Positions 1 to 13,016 of a DNA stretch of 64,000 nucleotides are shown here, piece by piece (the first letter of the stretch is position 1; every line of letters begins with the position of its first letter). This DNA is from Brienomyrus brachyistius (lineage: Eukaryota > Chordata > Actinopteri > Osteoglossiformes > Mormyridae), in the NCBI RefSeq assembly GCF_023856365.1, contig NC_064538.1, positions 1,553,501 through 1,617,500 on the forward strand. The letters run 5' to 3'. The position numbers and the translations under genes were made by a program. The notes under the pieces are model-generated. The model had not been told where the DNA came from, ran no database searches, and saw only the letters and a list, made by a program, of their open reading frames with translations.

Positions 1-2211
1 GATGTCCTTATCAGTGGGTTATTATATCTAGTTATATTGCAGACTGTGAATCACATACAAGCTTTTATGTGTACCCAGATGAATGAATTGATCGATTTAC
101 TACATGAAGAGGGATCTGTCCACATTCAGGGATCCGTATTCGGATGGTTTATTTGTGATTGAAAGTGTTAGGTTTTACCGAAAATTGCACTAACTTAATT
201 GCCTTAGTTTTCTTCGTAAGAATAACTTGGGCCTATTTAGTGAGACTCCGCGTGACACAGAAACAGCACGAAAGTGTTTGAAAACATGAACTGTTGTTTC
301 TGACAGTCAAGCACGTTCCTAGCAGAAACAGAAATTGCTTGAAATATTTATTGCAATTAGCCAACAGTGATGATTTTGGATTCCACTCTTCCACCAGCCT
401 AGCTTCACATAATAATTAAGAGTTGCGAAACAATACGGTAACATATGGCATTTATAAAGTAGGCCCATTTAATTGGAAGATTGACAGCCTCAGACCCACA
501 GGCTTCCTTCTGCATGTATTCCAGTTTGGTGCCTTAGTCTGAAGTCGCATATTGCAAGTTACCCTTAGTGTGCGATAGTCGATTAATCGGTTACTGGAAA
601 TGGATATTACGACAGCACCATAAACCCGAACTTATAACTATATAGAAACTTATGCAGAATTTGTGGATACGTTTTCCATATACTTTATAAAATGTCCTTA
701 AAATATAGACAGTTCTCCGTTCAGCCGCCTTGTTAATACCAGTTTAACTTGTACAGGACCCTATCGTGAAACCATTTTCAATCAGAATTGACTTAACTAC
801 AATTAAATCCTCAATTATTTTTCTGGATGTCTAAATGTGTAGTGTGGCGCTTTAAAATTTGCCCAGTCAGTATTATTTTCCTAAGGGTGTGCTGAATGGT
901 CTGCCTTTTCAACTTGCAACTCTTGTTTTAACTACTACTTAGAACATAATAAGAGCTAATTGCACTGGCTAATGTAATGTGAAAATATATGTAAACTTGT
1001 ATTTGAAACCATTTTACGTACAGCTTCGTCTTAGCCTTTCACTGTGTTTTCTCGAAGCTGCACTGCAGTCATGAGCTGTCATGATTTTCCCAGCTTGGAA
1101 GTTTCTCTCAACAGAGACGTAAACGGCCATTTCAGAATTTACTCTGTGCCGATCAAAGTATCCTTGAGCTATATACCTAGGAGGTCAATTGGTGGTAAAT
1201 TGCTTGGTAATTTTTATTTTACGGTACATCAAAAGTTAATTTGGTTGACCTTGCTATGTATATATGTCTGAATTTAAGAAACCGAAAACATTTAACTGTT
1301 CTCAGTTAAACAGTACAGGGAGTATTAGTATCTTGTGGTTAAACTGTAAAAGTTTTAATGCATTTTTGAGACCTCGCAAGGACAGTGAGCTGTTCAGACT
1401 GAAATTCATTTTCTTTCCTGGCAGATGTAGGCTAAAGCTCTTTTTAAAAGGAGCGTTTGCATCTTTTCATGTTATACACGTCTTTGGTATGTTGAATTCA
1501 ATTATTTCGTCTGAAATTTAAAAATATAAAGAAATGTCACGATAATGTGAACCAGATCTAAATAACAAGGAAAATGTTGGTCAGATCGACTTAATATTTG
1601 CTTCTTTTAAGTTTCAGATTTAAAATTGGCGATTAACTGGGGTAGACAGACTATGGTTACGCATGAAAACGTTAGAAAGTATTAAGTGAAAATTTTAAAT
1701 AATATCTATATATATACATATGGAATAACTGGCCACGTGTCTTACAGAAATGCAGCACGTTTATTTCCGAACTGCTTCCTTTAGTTGGTCCTTTTGCAAT
1801 ATATATTTTGTAAATGTTTTCGGATAATATAATATCGTGGAAGTAGCTCCCCACTTTTGCTCTATAGTTTAACTTCAAAAAGTATGGGCCTATTCACTTT
1901 ACGACTGAATTTCACTACACACGTACAGCGTATGCTTGCCTATGAAACAAAACTTGAAACTTGAGTTATTAACGTGGGTTAAATATCATTTTGTTACAAA
2001 CACTTTCAGACAATAGTTTCTGGGTCTTAAACTGAATTGAGAAACTCTTGTCATGTTACTGTGTCCCTGCATGTTCAAGGTGACTATGCGTCTTTGTACT
2101 GACCGTGGGAACCATGAGCTGCTGTGTGGATTTTAGCGGACGCTGCCATGCAAGTTGTCATCCATTTTTAAGGAACTGAAATATCCGAAATGTACACGTA
2201 ATCTAATGTAA
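1..2211. other. Upstream flank, no gene recognised
   Basis: AT-rich single-copy-looking DNA upstream of CAMTA1. The open frames here are short (under 90 codons), have no recognisable domain and no splice-site context, and read as chance frames. No tRNA, repeat array or transposon end was recognised. Confidence 0.6.
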
Positions 2212-2330
2212 TAAAGAAAGAAACCTTTATTACCCCGAAGAGGAATTTGTCTTGCAATTAGGAGCCATAAATAACACAGAGCAAAACAACACTTAGACAT
2301 ACAAACACACCTAATAATACATAAAAAATG
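2212..2330 (-). mobile_element. Retroposon 3' tail fragment (fish LINE/SINE type)
   Basis: The stretch has the form 'cctttattaccccgaagagg' followed by an A/C-rich run. Read on the minus strand this is the CCTCNNGGGG...AATAAAG tail that ends many fish non-LTR retrotransposons and the SINEs that borrow their tails. A related tail lies at 26745-26870. No coding part is visible, so this is a 5'-truncated or solitary 3' end. The family is not determined. Confidence 0.5.
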
Positions 2331-3689
2331 TTATGTTGGAAACGATAATAAAACATTCTTTACCGTACCAGAACTTTTACTTTTGTTTACATGTAGCTAT
2401 GTATACATGTCATGACTCTTTGCGAAGGTTATGCTATTTATTTGAACTATTAGCAAACATTATTATGCCATCAGGTACACAATATATGGACTATCAGTAC
2501 ATATCATTTTCCATTGTTCCACGTACTTAGGAACTGGTCGCAGTGGTCGGGCATGTAAACTGGGCCGGGGCTCCGTTGCCGCGCGCCGCGTGTCTGTCTT
2601 TTCAGCACCACTGCCGCGTGACAGCGCTCATAAAAGAACAGCGGGACCTCGTGCACGAGCATTTAGATCAGCTTGTGCTCCTGTTTATAAAACTTCCAGC
2701 AAGTCTTAAAAATCAGTTTACACATGTCATTTATATAACAATCGTATGCTCTTTTACGCACGTACTGTAATCCCGTTGTATCAATATTTTACAATGGCAC
2801 AAAAACGAAAAATCTTTGGATGTTTCAGTTAGTATAGAATAATAATTTTGAAACGTAAAGCTGAAGCGGGATTCATTTTGTTAAATTTAACATGTTGTAG
2901 TCTTTAACATCAAAACCAAAAATAGTGAAAAATTATGTTTATTCATTGCACTTTGAAATGTTGTTGGTGGGTCAACTCATTCGCCACAGTTGTGTAACAC
3001 CCATTAGGTGACGCAGCACAACCTTCGCCTCAGAAGTATCGGGTGAAGAGTTGAAAACGCATCCCGTTATAAACCAGTAAACTGGCATGGGAATACTAAA
3101 CATTACAAACGTCTCTCTTACATCTGGGTAGCGTTACATATATTTCATATATACACGAGGCACAATATCGTTTAATAATCACAGTTTGTCTTTTTTATTT
3201 TATTTTCTTCCTTTTTTATCTGGTATACGTCACTTTCAGCATCATAGCATCCGCGGTATGTACCTTGCCCAAGCGAGAACATTGCCCCTACCGGGCTGCT
3301 TCAACGCAGTCTGATTGGTTTAGGTAACAGAATTGAGAAGCCAGGATTTCACTAAGACAAATGCATGCAAGGGCATCCCAACTGACTGAATAAAGAATAC
3401 GAGTATCTCACAGAAACATGCGTCGCACAACAATGCGTTGTAGATCAATGTGGTTGCTCAACGTATTTGTTTCATGTATAACAATGGCGTTTTTCTAAAA
3501 TCGACAGCAACATTTATCATGGGGTAGTCGTAACACCTACTTTCACTTGTCATGCTATTATTTGCGTTTCCACTGGTTTTTACATGGAAGGTAATGGCAA
3601 ATATTAATAGCAGAGACCACATGAAAGAGCCACCATTTCAATTATTCTCCCCCAAAATCATAGCCACTAAGCATCTCTGATTTCGAGTG
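2331..3689. other. Upstream flank with a short CpG cluster
   Basis: Mostly AT-rich. The block 2545-2660 is the exception: it is CpG-rich, and 'tgtctgtcttttcag' at about 2592-2606 resembles a splice acceptor followed by an open frame. No matching protein is recognised, so no exon is called. The remainder shows nothing beyond background. Confidence 0.5.
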
Positions 3690-3957
3690 GGCAAGACACG
3701 TTTTCTACAACGCTTATTGGTTTATATCACGCTTAGCTGTCTCTAAATATAAACTTTGGCCAATTGTGAGTGAGGGAGGCTTTGGAGGCGGGATGTTATT
3801 TCATGTACGGAAACTGCATTTCATAGCTCGATTGCCAGTCATTCCTTCTTGGCCAATGCGTGCCGATCATCCGTCGGACTTCTCCGTTGGTCCCGCCCCC
3901 TCCTCGGCTGTCCTCGCCGTGCACGCGCGTGGTCCCCCGGTCGCGAAGAGGAGGAGG
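3690..3957 (+). promoter_or_regulatory. CAMTA1: CAMTA1 core promoter and 5' UTR
   Basis: GC content and CpG density rise sharply just before the CAMTA1 start codon. CCAAT-type boxes (NF-Y motif) are seen at 3716-3720 (reverse), 3760-3764 and 3853-3857, and a GC box CCCGCCCCC (SP/KLF type) at 3892-3900. I see no convincing TATA box, so a dispersed CpG-island start is likely. The transcription start is not defined by the sequence alone and probably lies around 3850-3940. The coding frame stays open upstream to an ATG at 3766, but the conserved protein start is at 3958. Confidence 0.65.
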
Positions 3958-4002
3958 ATGTGGCGCGCGGAGGGGAAATGGCTGCCGAAAACAAGCCGGA
4001 AG
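3958..4002 (+). CDS. CAMTA1: CAMTA1 exon 1, coding part (residues 1-15)
   Basis: Encodes MWRAEGKWLPKTSRK, the exact N-terminus known for vertebrate CAMTA1, a calmodulin-binding nuclear transcription activator with CG-1, TIG, ankyrin and IQ regions. The exon ends in AAG at a codon boundary (phase 0) and is followed by a consensus donor, gtaaga. This ATG is chosen because it gives the family start and has a purine at -3; an in-frame ATG at 3766 would add 64 unmatched residues. The exon lies in the GC-rich promoter block. Overlapping frames such as the one opening with ATG at 3978 are shadows. The identity rests on a remembered family sequence, not a search, but a 15-residue identity plus the CG-1 exon downstream on the same strand makes it firm. 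Confidence 0.93.
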
Positions 4003-5260
4003 GTAAGAGAGAAATAACGGATTTCATTTACGCCATTTAAATTTTTTGTACCTATATATAATGTAAAGGTCTTCATTTAAAAAACAAAATTGGGAAGGGT
4101 GGGCGGCCGAAGTCGAGGTGCCTTTGAAAGTCATACGGCTCCTATATCAATCCTGAAACGGTTAACAAGCGCGATAACGTTGTGGGCTAGCACGCTAGGA
4201 TGCTAGCTATGTCCATGTAAAAACAGAGGGACCGAATTACCAAGCGGATCCGAATAAAAAATCCTTCCAATTTTAACGTTTGATATTCGTCGTAGAGCGC
4301 TAACTAACCAACTGACAGGCAAGCGGACTTGGCGTAAGCGTGGCTCCGCCGACCACGAACTTCTCCCGCATGTAGCCAGCTAGCTATATTTTTGTAGCCT
4401 GGATGCCCACTTCAGTATCGCTAGGTAGCGACATGCTGTTTAATGTATTAAACTTCATGCGATGCCGCCAGCGCGCAGCTGTCACACCGTCATTTAAAAA
4501 GTAGAGATCGACCTCTTCGCTTCCCCCCCATTCCCAACTGCAGTAGTCGTAGCTATAATAGAAATTGAAAGCGTTTGAAGAGGAAAGTACAGTAACCTTG
4601 ATGTCCACACGCTGGGTTTTGTGCTCGGCGGAGCGGCACAAGGCGGCGGAGAGTCTCCGGAGGAGTGATTTAAAGTGTCGGCTCTGCAAACGTGATTTTC
4701 TCCCCTCCCTCCACGCCTGTGACTCGTGTTGTCCTTTTACAACCGGACAATAGAGTGCCTTGTAAGCAGTGAAATTACAATAAAAACCAAGCGCGACATT
4801 TATACTGCTTAAGAGTCGGCGAGTACTCCACATCTCCGGCTTCATGGACGCGCGTTGTTTTCAGCGTTTGTTCTCGCCATCCTTCGCGAAATTGTCTGTT
4901 TCAAAACCGACGCGAATTTCAGGGTAATTGCGACGTTACGGTGAGGAGAAACACGCGTGATAGACGGAATATTTCAAAGCCGGGAGACGTTTGGAAATAG
5001 GCGAGCGCTGACAATGTGACCTCCTGGGCAGTCGATGTAACTGAACTGAGGTTAATTTCACTCACCTTGTCCAGCGTTTGCATGGCATATGTTGAGAATA
5101 GAAACGATTGAAAAATGCTGTTAAAAGGAAGACGTTACCGGGCGATATCGACTTGAAATAACGGCTTATGTAAATAAAGCGGTTTCCGATAATTTGAGGC
5201 GTCCTGCCTTCAGTCGCTGGTTTCACCGCGAAGAGTGAAATAAACGCGCATTTTAAAAAT
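4003..5260 (+). other. Start of CAMTA1 intron 1, CpG-rich
   Basis: The intron opens with gtaaga. CpG dinucleotides remain frequent to about 5000-5260, so the CpG island extends well into the intron. A 153-codon antisense frame (4384-4845) is open here but has no recognisable domain and is probably an effect of base composition. A divergent or antisense transcript from the island cannot be excluded. Confidence 0.6.
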
Positions 5261-5554
5261 CTGACGCATTTTCACTTTGAGATGTTAATAGTAAACTAAA
5301 GTGTAATGGACGCCACAAGGTTAGTGTACCATTCGGGTCACTGTGTTTGTATGTGATTGAATGTGGTTTACGGGTATGCACCGTCGTCAGTTTCGGACTT
5401 GTGGTCTCGTTTTTTTCCGGCCGCTTTAAGATGCTAGAGAAAATGAATGCAAGGACCGAACACTAAAAACGTCGATTGATATAGGCAATCCTTTTCAATT
5501 TTCGCCTAGGAATTCGAAATTCTAAATATGTTCCTCCATCTGATATGCGGACGA

Positions 5555-5567
5555 CCACCAGGTGGCG
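5555..5567 (+). promoter_or_regulatory. Candidate CTCF motif
   Basis: CCACCAGGTGGCG matches the core of the vertebrate CTCF consensus (CCASYAGRKGGCR) in every position. It lies about 1.6 kb into intron 1, just beyond the promoter CpG island. Occupancy is an inference. Confidence 0.45.
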
Positions 5568-8500
5568 AAAGTAGGACATTAACTTGTAAAAATCATCGGC
5601 AAAGTCATTCGTTGCAATTAACCAGAATTCACGGTCGTGGTCAAAGCATGATAAAACAGTAAAATTAAAAATGTATCGGGGGTTGGTAGATGTATGTTGA
5701 GAACAGATGCCGAAGTATGGAGCAGCGGGGAGAAAAACCATAATTTAAAATGGCTCATTCTGTGGTCATTAAGCTGACTTGATCCCCCTCGTGCATTAAT
5801 ATTTGATTTATTCGGAAAGTGAATTTAAAATAAACATACCTGAATCACAGTCTATTTATGCTTATCATTAGGCATTGCGTGTACTGTAATGTAACGTTTA
5901 TTACATGTAAAACGTGTATGCAACAACGTAGCGATAAAAAATTAAGGAAACAACTGTGAGCCAGTATAACATCATTAGAAATGTTCTATTATCAAAGTTC
6001 CACAGGAGGGCGGTGTTGAGCTTTAAAAGTGAGCATTATCTTAGCATATGCTACTGACAAACATGTCTACTTCTGGAATTTAAAAGAGACATAGCCCTTT
6101 ATTTAAATAACAGTTTTAATGTCATGCATACAGACAGTTTGGTCACTTGGTCTCCCTCCCTTCTCTTCCCTTGGGGCACTTGATTCTCAAAGACTTGCAC
6201 CTGTACAAGAGATGGGCTAATGTAGTGTTCAGCAGTGAATTGAGCCTCTCAGTGCAAGGAGGGTGGAGTTATTTCTGGCCTTAGAGCTCTATCAGTAGTG
6301 GAGGGGCAGGTGATACATTATACTAGAAAAGTGACTTCCCCTGTACTCATCACCAGCTAGGAAACGGCCTTTTACCCTGTCCCATATTAAGGAGCTACCC
6401 CCAAAATTCAGCATCCACAGAATACCCATTAGGGTGATCTTCCACTTTCGAGAGTGGAATGACATATCTCTGGGTAAACAGCCCCTGGACAGTCAGCTGC
6501 TGTATACATTTACTTATTTGTATAAAATGCTGGATTGTGAAAACCACCATTCCTCATCCATGACCCCTGTGTCCTTGAAGCACTTGAAGAACCTTAGAGA
6601 AGGTTTTGGTGAGGTGCAGTGGGGATTCTGTATCCAGCAGCTAACGTTGTACATTAGAACAAACAGTTTCCCAGCAGCAGGCTGTCACCAGCACCTGTTA
6701 ATCCTACCTGAAGAATTAGACTCTGGTGCTCTTCACCTGCACAATGGGATTTTTGTTAGGTTAAAAGCATGCATGTGTCACCTATCATGTTTCGGCAGAA
6801 GATGAAGGTAGATCCGTATTGTTCTTTACATTAATTCAATGCGCAAGATTTATGGAATCACAATCCCTGTTTGGGCCATATAAATAGATAAGTACTTGAG
6901 CCTGCCTTTAATAAGATTAACTTGCCTCAGAAGGTGTTTAGTATTGATCCGATTGATTAATCCAGCTTACTGGTGATGAATGATGCATTGTTCCAAATCA
7001 AACTAAGGCAGCACTTTGATGAAACTGATCATTGACCCTTTTGGCCCAGCTCCCATAAGGTGTGTGGGAACAGACTGTCATCCCTCTCGCTGTTTCCCTC
7101 TTGTCATGTATTATGTTGGCTCATAAGCCATTCCCTTCGTGACCTTACTCTGTCTCCAATACTTGGCTAAACAAGACTCGCTGTAGTCACTGCGCTTCTT
7201 TCGCTCGGCTCCACTGGGACTCACAAAAGCAAGCTGAGTCACTCAACACTTTAATACTGAGTTTAATACTTTATTACTCAGCCATTTAACAGGCAGATCG
7301 TGGTTGATGAACGGCAAGTCGCAAATAACCCACCTCCCCTACGCGCTGCACACACCGCCCTTTGTATGACCTTGGGGGGGGTCTTCCTTCATATGGCTTT
7401 TAAACAGCTGTAGTTATCCTTGCTTGCAGAATGCATATAAGCCGTTGACAGTACTGAAGATACAATGGAGGGTGTTCTCCAAGCCGGCCAATGGGAACGC
7501 GTTGGGGTGCATGACGACGCGCACGGGAGGGAGGAGCGTTCACTGCTAATGCTCGTGCAGGGGAAGTTTAAGAGAAAATCCTGTTCTGTGCATGTGGGAA
7601 TTGTGGAGCTGGAAAAAGTGCTGCTTCTCCTAGATGTTCTTTTTGTTCTGCTCTCTTTTTTGCTTCCTGAAGGACTGAAGAAAATACGTAATCCGGATCG
7701 AATGTACAGATCTGCTGTCTGTTATGCCGGCCATGTCCCCCCTAAGGGTGTCGGTGATGACAAAGAGATGAACAGTAAGAGTTTGTTATTAATACTGCAT
7801 CTGTGGTATTGCTCGAAGGGAACGCTAGCTGGGTGATCTATTATTCATTCATCAATTCATTTATTTTCTTCTTGAATTCACCTCTCCCCCCTCCTCTGCC
7901 TGCACCCCCCCTTCCTCTGGAAGGGGTTCCTGAAGCATGCTCTGTTGATTGAAGTGTCTGCTTTACAGAGGCATGCCGTCAATATCACAAGCGTTGTCAT
8001 TAACTAAGAGGGGCTGTGAAAAGGTGGAAGCCAAGAGATAAGGAACAGGCCAGACCTGGTGGAAATGGTTTGTCAGTCTGATTTAGCCCTGACCATTATC
8101 CATTGTGTTCAACTGTAATTTGTCAGATGGAGGGAAAAAAGAAAACATAATTGGCTTGTGTATTGCTGTATTCTAATAAAATGATTTTAGTACATGTTGT
8201 GAGTGCAAAAAAATGAATGGGTGTTATTTTAATAAAGTGGTTAATCAAAAACAGAAAAAGCCTTGATTGGTCCATTACAAATCATGTTTATTCATGTGGT
8301 GGGATTCTTGTGTAATGCTATTTGGAAGCTGTGGTATGTTGTCATGCCTAATCAGCACACTATATACTTTAACAATTACCAAAGAATTGGTTGATCTGGA
8401 TAATTAAGTGAATTCCTGATAGGTGTAATTCTGTAAAGAAGTAAAATCAGATCCATTCCACTAACGTAACACTCAGCCGTTATGCTTCTTAATTAGTAAT

Positions 8501-11090
8501 CTATGCTGCTTCAAAGTAGAGTGTTTTAATGAACATGCTTTTAGATGTAAAATAAGAGGCGGCAGTGTGCTTATCTCAGACTGTGTGGCTGACAGTACTG
8601 GGTGGAAGGCTGTCCTAACTGTAATCATGTTAGAATGTGCTGGGATTTTATTGGGAATATTGCTCTTCCCCCCCCAATTTCAGCTTCCATGCCTGATCCC
8701 ATATTATGTCTACTTCTGTCACTGTCCTCATATTTGATTACACTTGAGGTACCACACTGGCTACTTCCAAAAGGTTGCCCATTCATGTCCTTGGGCCACT
8801 TCTTCTGTAACCTTGAGCAAAGGAATTATGTTGAACTGTTCAAAAAAAGATATATCCCACAAAAATTGTTCTTATGGACAAGTGTTCATCATCATCTCGA
8901 GATAGAAGCTCAGCAGCAGATTACCATGTTGAAGCCTCACTTGAAAAAACTCCAAAAACACTTATTTTACTGCTCTCGTAGTTTCATCCTGAAAAACGAT
9001 AACATTGGTGCTTTTCACATGTGGTTTAGGTGCCGCACTGTAGGTTTCTCATCTAATGTAAACGCTGTTTTGTTGAAGACTTCCACTCAGAAGTAGTTTT
9101 GATATTATTTTGTTCAGAAGATGCTGCCATTTGTATTCAAAGTAAAGTGTTAGATCCAGGGATAACTCCTGTTTTGTTTCCTCAAATTGCTCGCAATCTG
9201 ACATGCCATGGAAATATTTTCTAATTTCTCTCTGTACTGTGTAAAATGTAGACACGCAACTGCTCATATTTTTATCGCATCATCCATACCTGCAGCAGGA
9301 ATTTGTAATTGTAGTTAGCTGGTCTGCCTTTAAAACTGTAGTTCTTAATTCTGATCTTTACATTAAAAGCCCTCCTTCTGCCATGAACCCATAGTCCTAA
9401 CGAAAGTGAAACAATAGTAAAGATGAAGTGCATCCTGGGAGTTTCATGTGACTGCCGACCATTGGCCATGATCAGCACACTAGAAAAGCAAACCAGAAGC
9501 ACACTTTTAATCATCATTTGTTCTACAGTCGAAAACATGGGGTATCAAAAGCGACAGGGTCAGCTGGAGATTTTCCAGTTTTTAAAACTAAAAGATGGTA
9601 CTAATTCACTTATGTAGTGTAATTCAAAGTTGATGAATGTAAGCCCCATAGTCCTGCTTTAAATAAGCCAAATTTAGAAACGAGGTTATTATGATAGAAA
9701 TGTGGTTTTTGTGGAGAGGCATAGTTTGTCCTGTGTCCTGCTGTAGGACTGAAAATGGCTCATGCGAGATTATCCATCTCTCCATGCATCTGTCATACCA
9801 TAGCATGCTTGATTGCCAGCATGTTAATTAACCAGCTATTGCATCTTGGCTGACGAATCTCAATGTTACTGTTGTGCTTCACTTGTGGTTATTTTTCCAG
9901 TCCTGGTTGTGATCACCTAGCAACAGAATGTACGTGCAGAGACTGCAACTTGACTTGGGAGTTTCCGTGCTTGATAATGTGGCCTCTGGCTTTTTGGGGG
10001 GATCTCATGCTCTTTCACTGCCAATATCAGGTTGTTCTGGCTTAAGATTGGTGAACTGAGAGAGTATTATTCAGATGCTCTAAATATAAACTGAGGTTTG
10101 TATTGCACTGATGCTCTGTTAATAATTAAAGCTTTCTGAGAAAAAAGAGAATATTATTTGGTTATTTGGTTGGCAGGATAAACTTGAAGGAGAGATTTGG
10201 GTTTATGTTTTGTAGCTTACTCATTCTTTTATGAAGAGCTTAAGGTTTTTGTGGTCAGCTTTGTAAACAGGCCTTAGAATTTCTAAATAGTTTATTAGTT
10301 ATTTTTTTATATTCCCCATGCATTAGCTGGTCTTTCTTATATTTAGACTGTCTGCCTGTATTGGACCTTTAGTTTTTTTTATTGTTATTATTTATTTATT
10401 TATTTTGCCATACAGTTGCGTTTACGCAATGCATGATGTGATTTGTTATGTTTCTGCAAACTGATTGTGTGGTTGTTTTTGCTTTAATGCGTGCATAATG
10501 ATAGATTCCTTGTTGGTTTGTTGTTCATTGTTTGTTTCTGTTTGTTTGGTTTGGCTATACATATTTTATGGATAATGTTTGCGTGTTTATGTGAGTTCAT
10601 GTGAGCAGCTGCTTAATGTTGTTTTTAGAGAAAAAATGAACTTTTCTTATAATGCATTGCCTTCAAGTTGTGGTCTAAGTACATTTTCCAGAGATGTGTT
10701 TAAATTAAAATGTAGCATCATTCCAAAATAAGTGAAGTTGAGAAACATATTATAGAAAATGTAAATTATCTATTAGCCACTAAGTCACTGTAAATAAGTG
10801 ATGCATGTGCGTATGTATATATTAATATTTTCTAAGTCAGAAAGCTCTGCACTATAATTGTAAGCGAGCTGTTACATGCGTTTTGTTTCAGCACAACCAC
10901 TCTGCATATCTCAAATTGCTGAGTGCCACACTCAAAAGTAAAAACAGTCTGATGAAATATTGTTGGATTACAATTTGCAGGCAATAATGATTGCCACCAA
11001 TGGCAACGATAGCTGTTAACTGGGCGCTCTTTCGTGGGTGTATGTGCTTTTATCTAGCAGAATGTGTGTTTGTGCTGGGTGGGCGAAAAT
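5568..11090 (+). other. CAMTA1 intron 1, no exon recognised
   Basis: Mixed-composition intronic DNA. Open frames up to 164 codons occur (for example 8602-9096) but contain no domain I recognise. I looked here for the expected second CAMTA1 exon (an FCG...YCVLNTVPP-like peptide followed by a donor) and did not find it. The 6120-6780 and 7180-7840 stretches look like possible old repeats but match nothing I can name. Confidence 0.5.
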
Positions 11091-11127
11091 GTGCGTGCGT
11101 GTGTGTGTGTGTGTGTGCGCGTGTGTT
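11091..11127. repeat. (GT)n microsatellite
   Basis: Imperfect GT/GC dinucleotide run of about 37 bp in intron 1. A 15-base poly-C run follows at about 11315-11329. Confidence 0.9.
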
Positions 11128-12376
11128 TAAGTGTTTGTGTGCCAGCCATCTAAAGTCCTTGGCCCTCAGCTGTACCTAAATTGATCCAGAGCCTCTGTTA
11201 ACACCTTCTCCACTGAACTTGGCTCATTTGCTAACCAACTTGTTGCTGGCCAAAGCCTCAAGAGGCATTTGAGATCTTAGACATTACAAATGCAGAAGCA
11301 CGTGGCATGCCGGTCCCCCCCCCCCCCCCTCCAAGCTCCAGAAAAGTCTTAGATTAAATTGGATGACTGGAGGTTTTGGAGGTCCTTGGAGTTGTTTATT
11401 GCCCTGAGGTGCTGTCCAGTCCTGTGTTCTCTGGAGAACAATGGGGAAGAGGGAAGAACGTGCCTTCAAACAATAGTAGTGACATTCATCCTGGACAGAA
11501 AATAAATAAGCAATGTTTAAAGTGTCACACGGATGACTTGCATATTATGCAGCCTTAAGGGTGCAGGTTGCGGAGAACCTCCTTGGCACATCTGAGATTT
11601 GGGTTCTTCTTGTTCATTTAGAGGGAAGCGGATAGTAGTGCTGTGGGTGATTGGGGAGGAGAGTCAGTAAAAAAAGTTGTAGTTTTAACAGTAATAATTG
11701 GATTATTTTTCTCTCTTCTCCCTTTGGCCCTTAACCAGGGAAGAAGATTTCAAATTGAATTGGAATTGATTGATCAATTGTGGAAATGAATGTGAAACTA
11801 AGATTGGAACTGACTTCAGGTGAATTTGTGTTATAAATTGGATTGGATAACAACAATGTAATCTGTTATGCCTCAGCACTGTGTTTTTTTGTTTCCTCCA
11901 TGGCCCCTTTGTCTGCAGTATGAGTGGATTGATTTTATATGAAATGAGCAGGTATTCTTGCTCAGGCTGATAACAGATATCATTGTACCATTTGCCTGTC
12001 ATAAGCGCGCTTTTATAATAATGAGCAATTATGCTTTCCAACCCTTGTAGTATTGTAGCCTGTGACAGTGTCATACCCTGGTATTACCGGCTAACTTTCC
12101 TGATGGGCAGCGATTAAAATAGAGCTGTTTGACTTTGTTCACAGACAGAGGAGAGAGGGTTTGCGTCAGGGAGAGTATCGATTTTAAGATTTGTTTGTGA
12201 GCCCTCTCGAGTTTTATGACCTGCACGCGTCTCTTGGGTGATGCCTGGGCAAGCCAGCATGACCAACAGTGTGAGGGACGTCTAAATGCTCCACTTCATG
12301 GAAGCCACTGGCGAAAAGCCCCGCATCGACACCCTCACTTCAGGCACTGTACAGTAACCCAGGGCAAGGAGTTGTT
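11128..12376 (+). other. Intron 1 interval, nothing recognised
   Basis: Intronic DNA with the poly-C tract at 11315-11329. The 123-codon minus-strand frame at 11703-12074 has no recognisable features. Confidence 0.5.
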
Positions 12377-12467
12377 GTAATCCTAATAATAATACTAATA
12401 ACAGTAACAATAAAAACTTATTATTACTACTTAATAAAAATATGCAGTAAAATTATTATTATTACCC
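12377..12467. repeat. Degenerate (AAT)n repeat
   Basis: Imperfect AAT/ATT trinucleotide-rich run, about 90 bp. A similar looser stretch occurs at about 14365-14460. Confidence 0.75.
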
Positions 12468-12701
12468 CTACAGAATTAATCTCAGCATCCATACATGAGA
12501 ATTTTAAGAATGATGAGAGTCTTGCAGACGCACTTCATCATCCACAGCCCTCAGCCATGTTTCCAGCCTTCAGTCCTCGAAGTGCAAATTTACGCTGCTT
12601 ACCAGGTACTGGAAGCAGCATGAGATGAATTGTGATAACTTGAACCATGCGCCCAGACATGCAATGTCTGGTTTATAGTGCTGAGCTCGAAGCAAGTACA
12701 G

Positions 12702-13016
12702 ACGCTTCTCTACTTACGAATGAGTTACGCTCCGAACAGCCGTTTGTAACTTGAAATGTTCCTAAGTCGTTATTCAACATAATTTTAAGACTATACACAA
12801 GTACAAAGAAATAGGATGCCGGGAGTACGCATGTTACGCTGCTGCACGGCGGTAGTAGCGGCCAGTAGTCGTAATAAGCGGAATTGGCACGCAGAAAAAC
12901 AAAATTGATGTTGCGGACAGGAAACGGGAGCCGAATGAACACAATTTGGACTTGCAGTCCTCTTCATTCGTATGTCTGAAAGTTCGTAAGTTGAAAGTTT
13001 GTAAGTAGAGGAGCGT
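12702..13016. mobile_element. Non-autonomous DNA transposon (MITE-like)
   Basis: A 315-bp segment is bounded by inverted repeats: acgctTctctacttac at 12702-12717 and the reverse complement of acgctCctctacttac at 13001-13016, giving 15 matches in 16. The sub-terminal sequences also echo each other, with repeated 'cgtaagttgaaa'-like words on both sides. The interior codes for nothing recognisable, although short frames run through it. A clear target-site duplication was not found, so the superfamily is open. The structure is that of a miniature inverted-repeat element. Confidence 0.65.

Noticed and set aside
3766..4017. In-frame upstream ATG extending CAMTA1 by 64 residues
   Set aside because: The family starts at MWRAEG; the extension is GC-rich 5' UTR with no known match.
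3978..4040. Frame MAAENKPEGKREITDF from an ATG inside exon 1
   Set aside because: It is the +2 shadow of CAMTA1 exon 1 and runs through the splice donor into the intron.
4384..4845. 153-codon antisense frame in the CpG-rich start of intron 1
   Set aside because: No domain, no splice or start context; stop codons are scarce because of base composition.
8602..9096. 164-codon plus-strand frame in intron 1, including SSYLITLE, resembling CAMTA1 AYLITFE
   Set aside because: The resemblance stops after a few residues and it lies before the CG-1 exon, the wrong order for exon 4.
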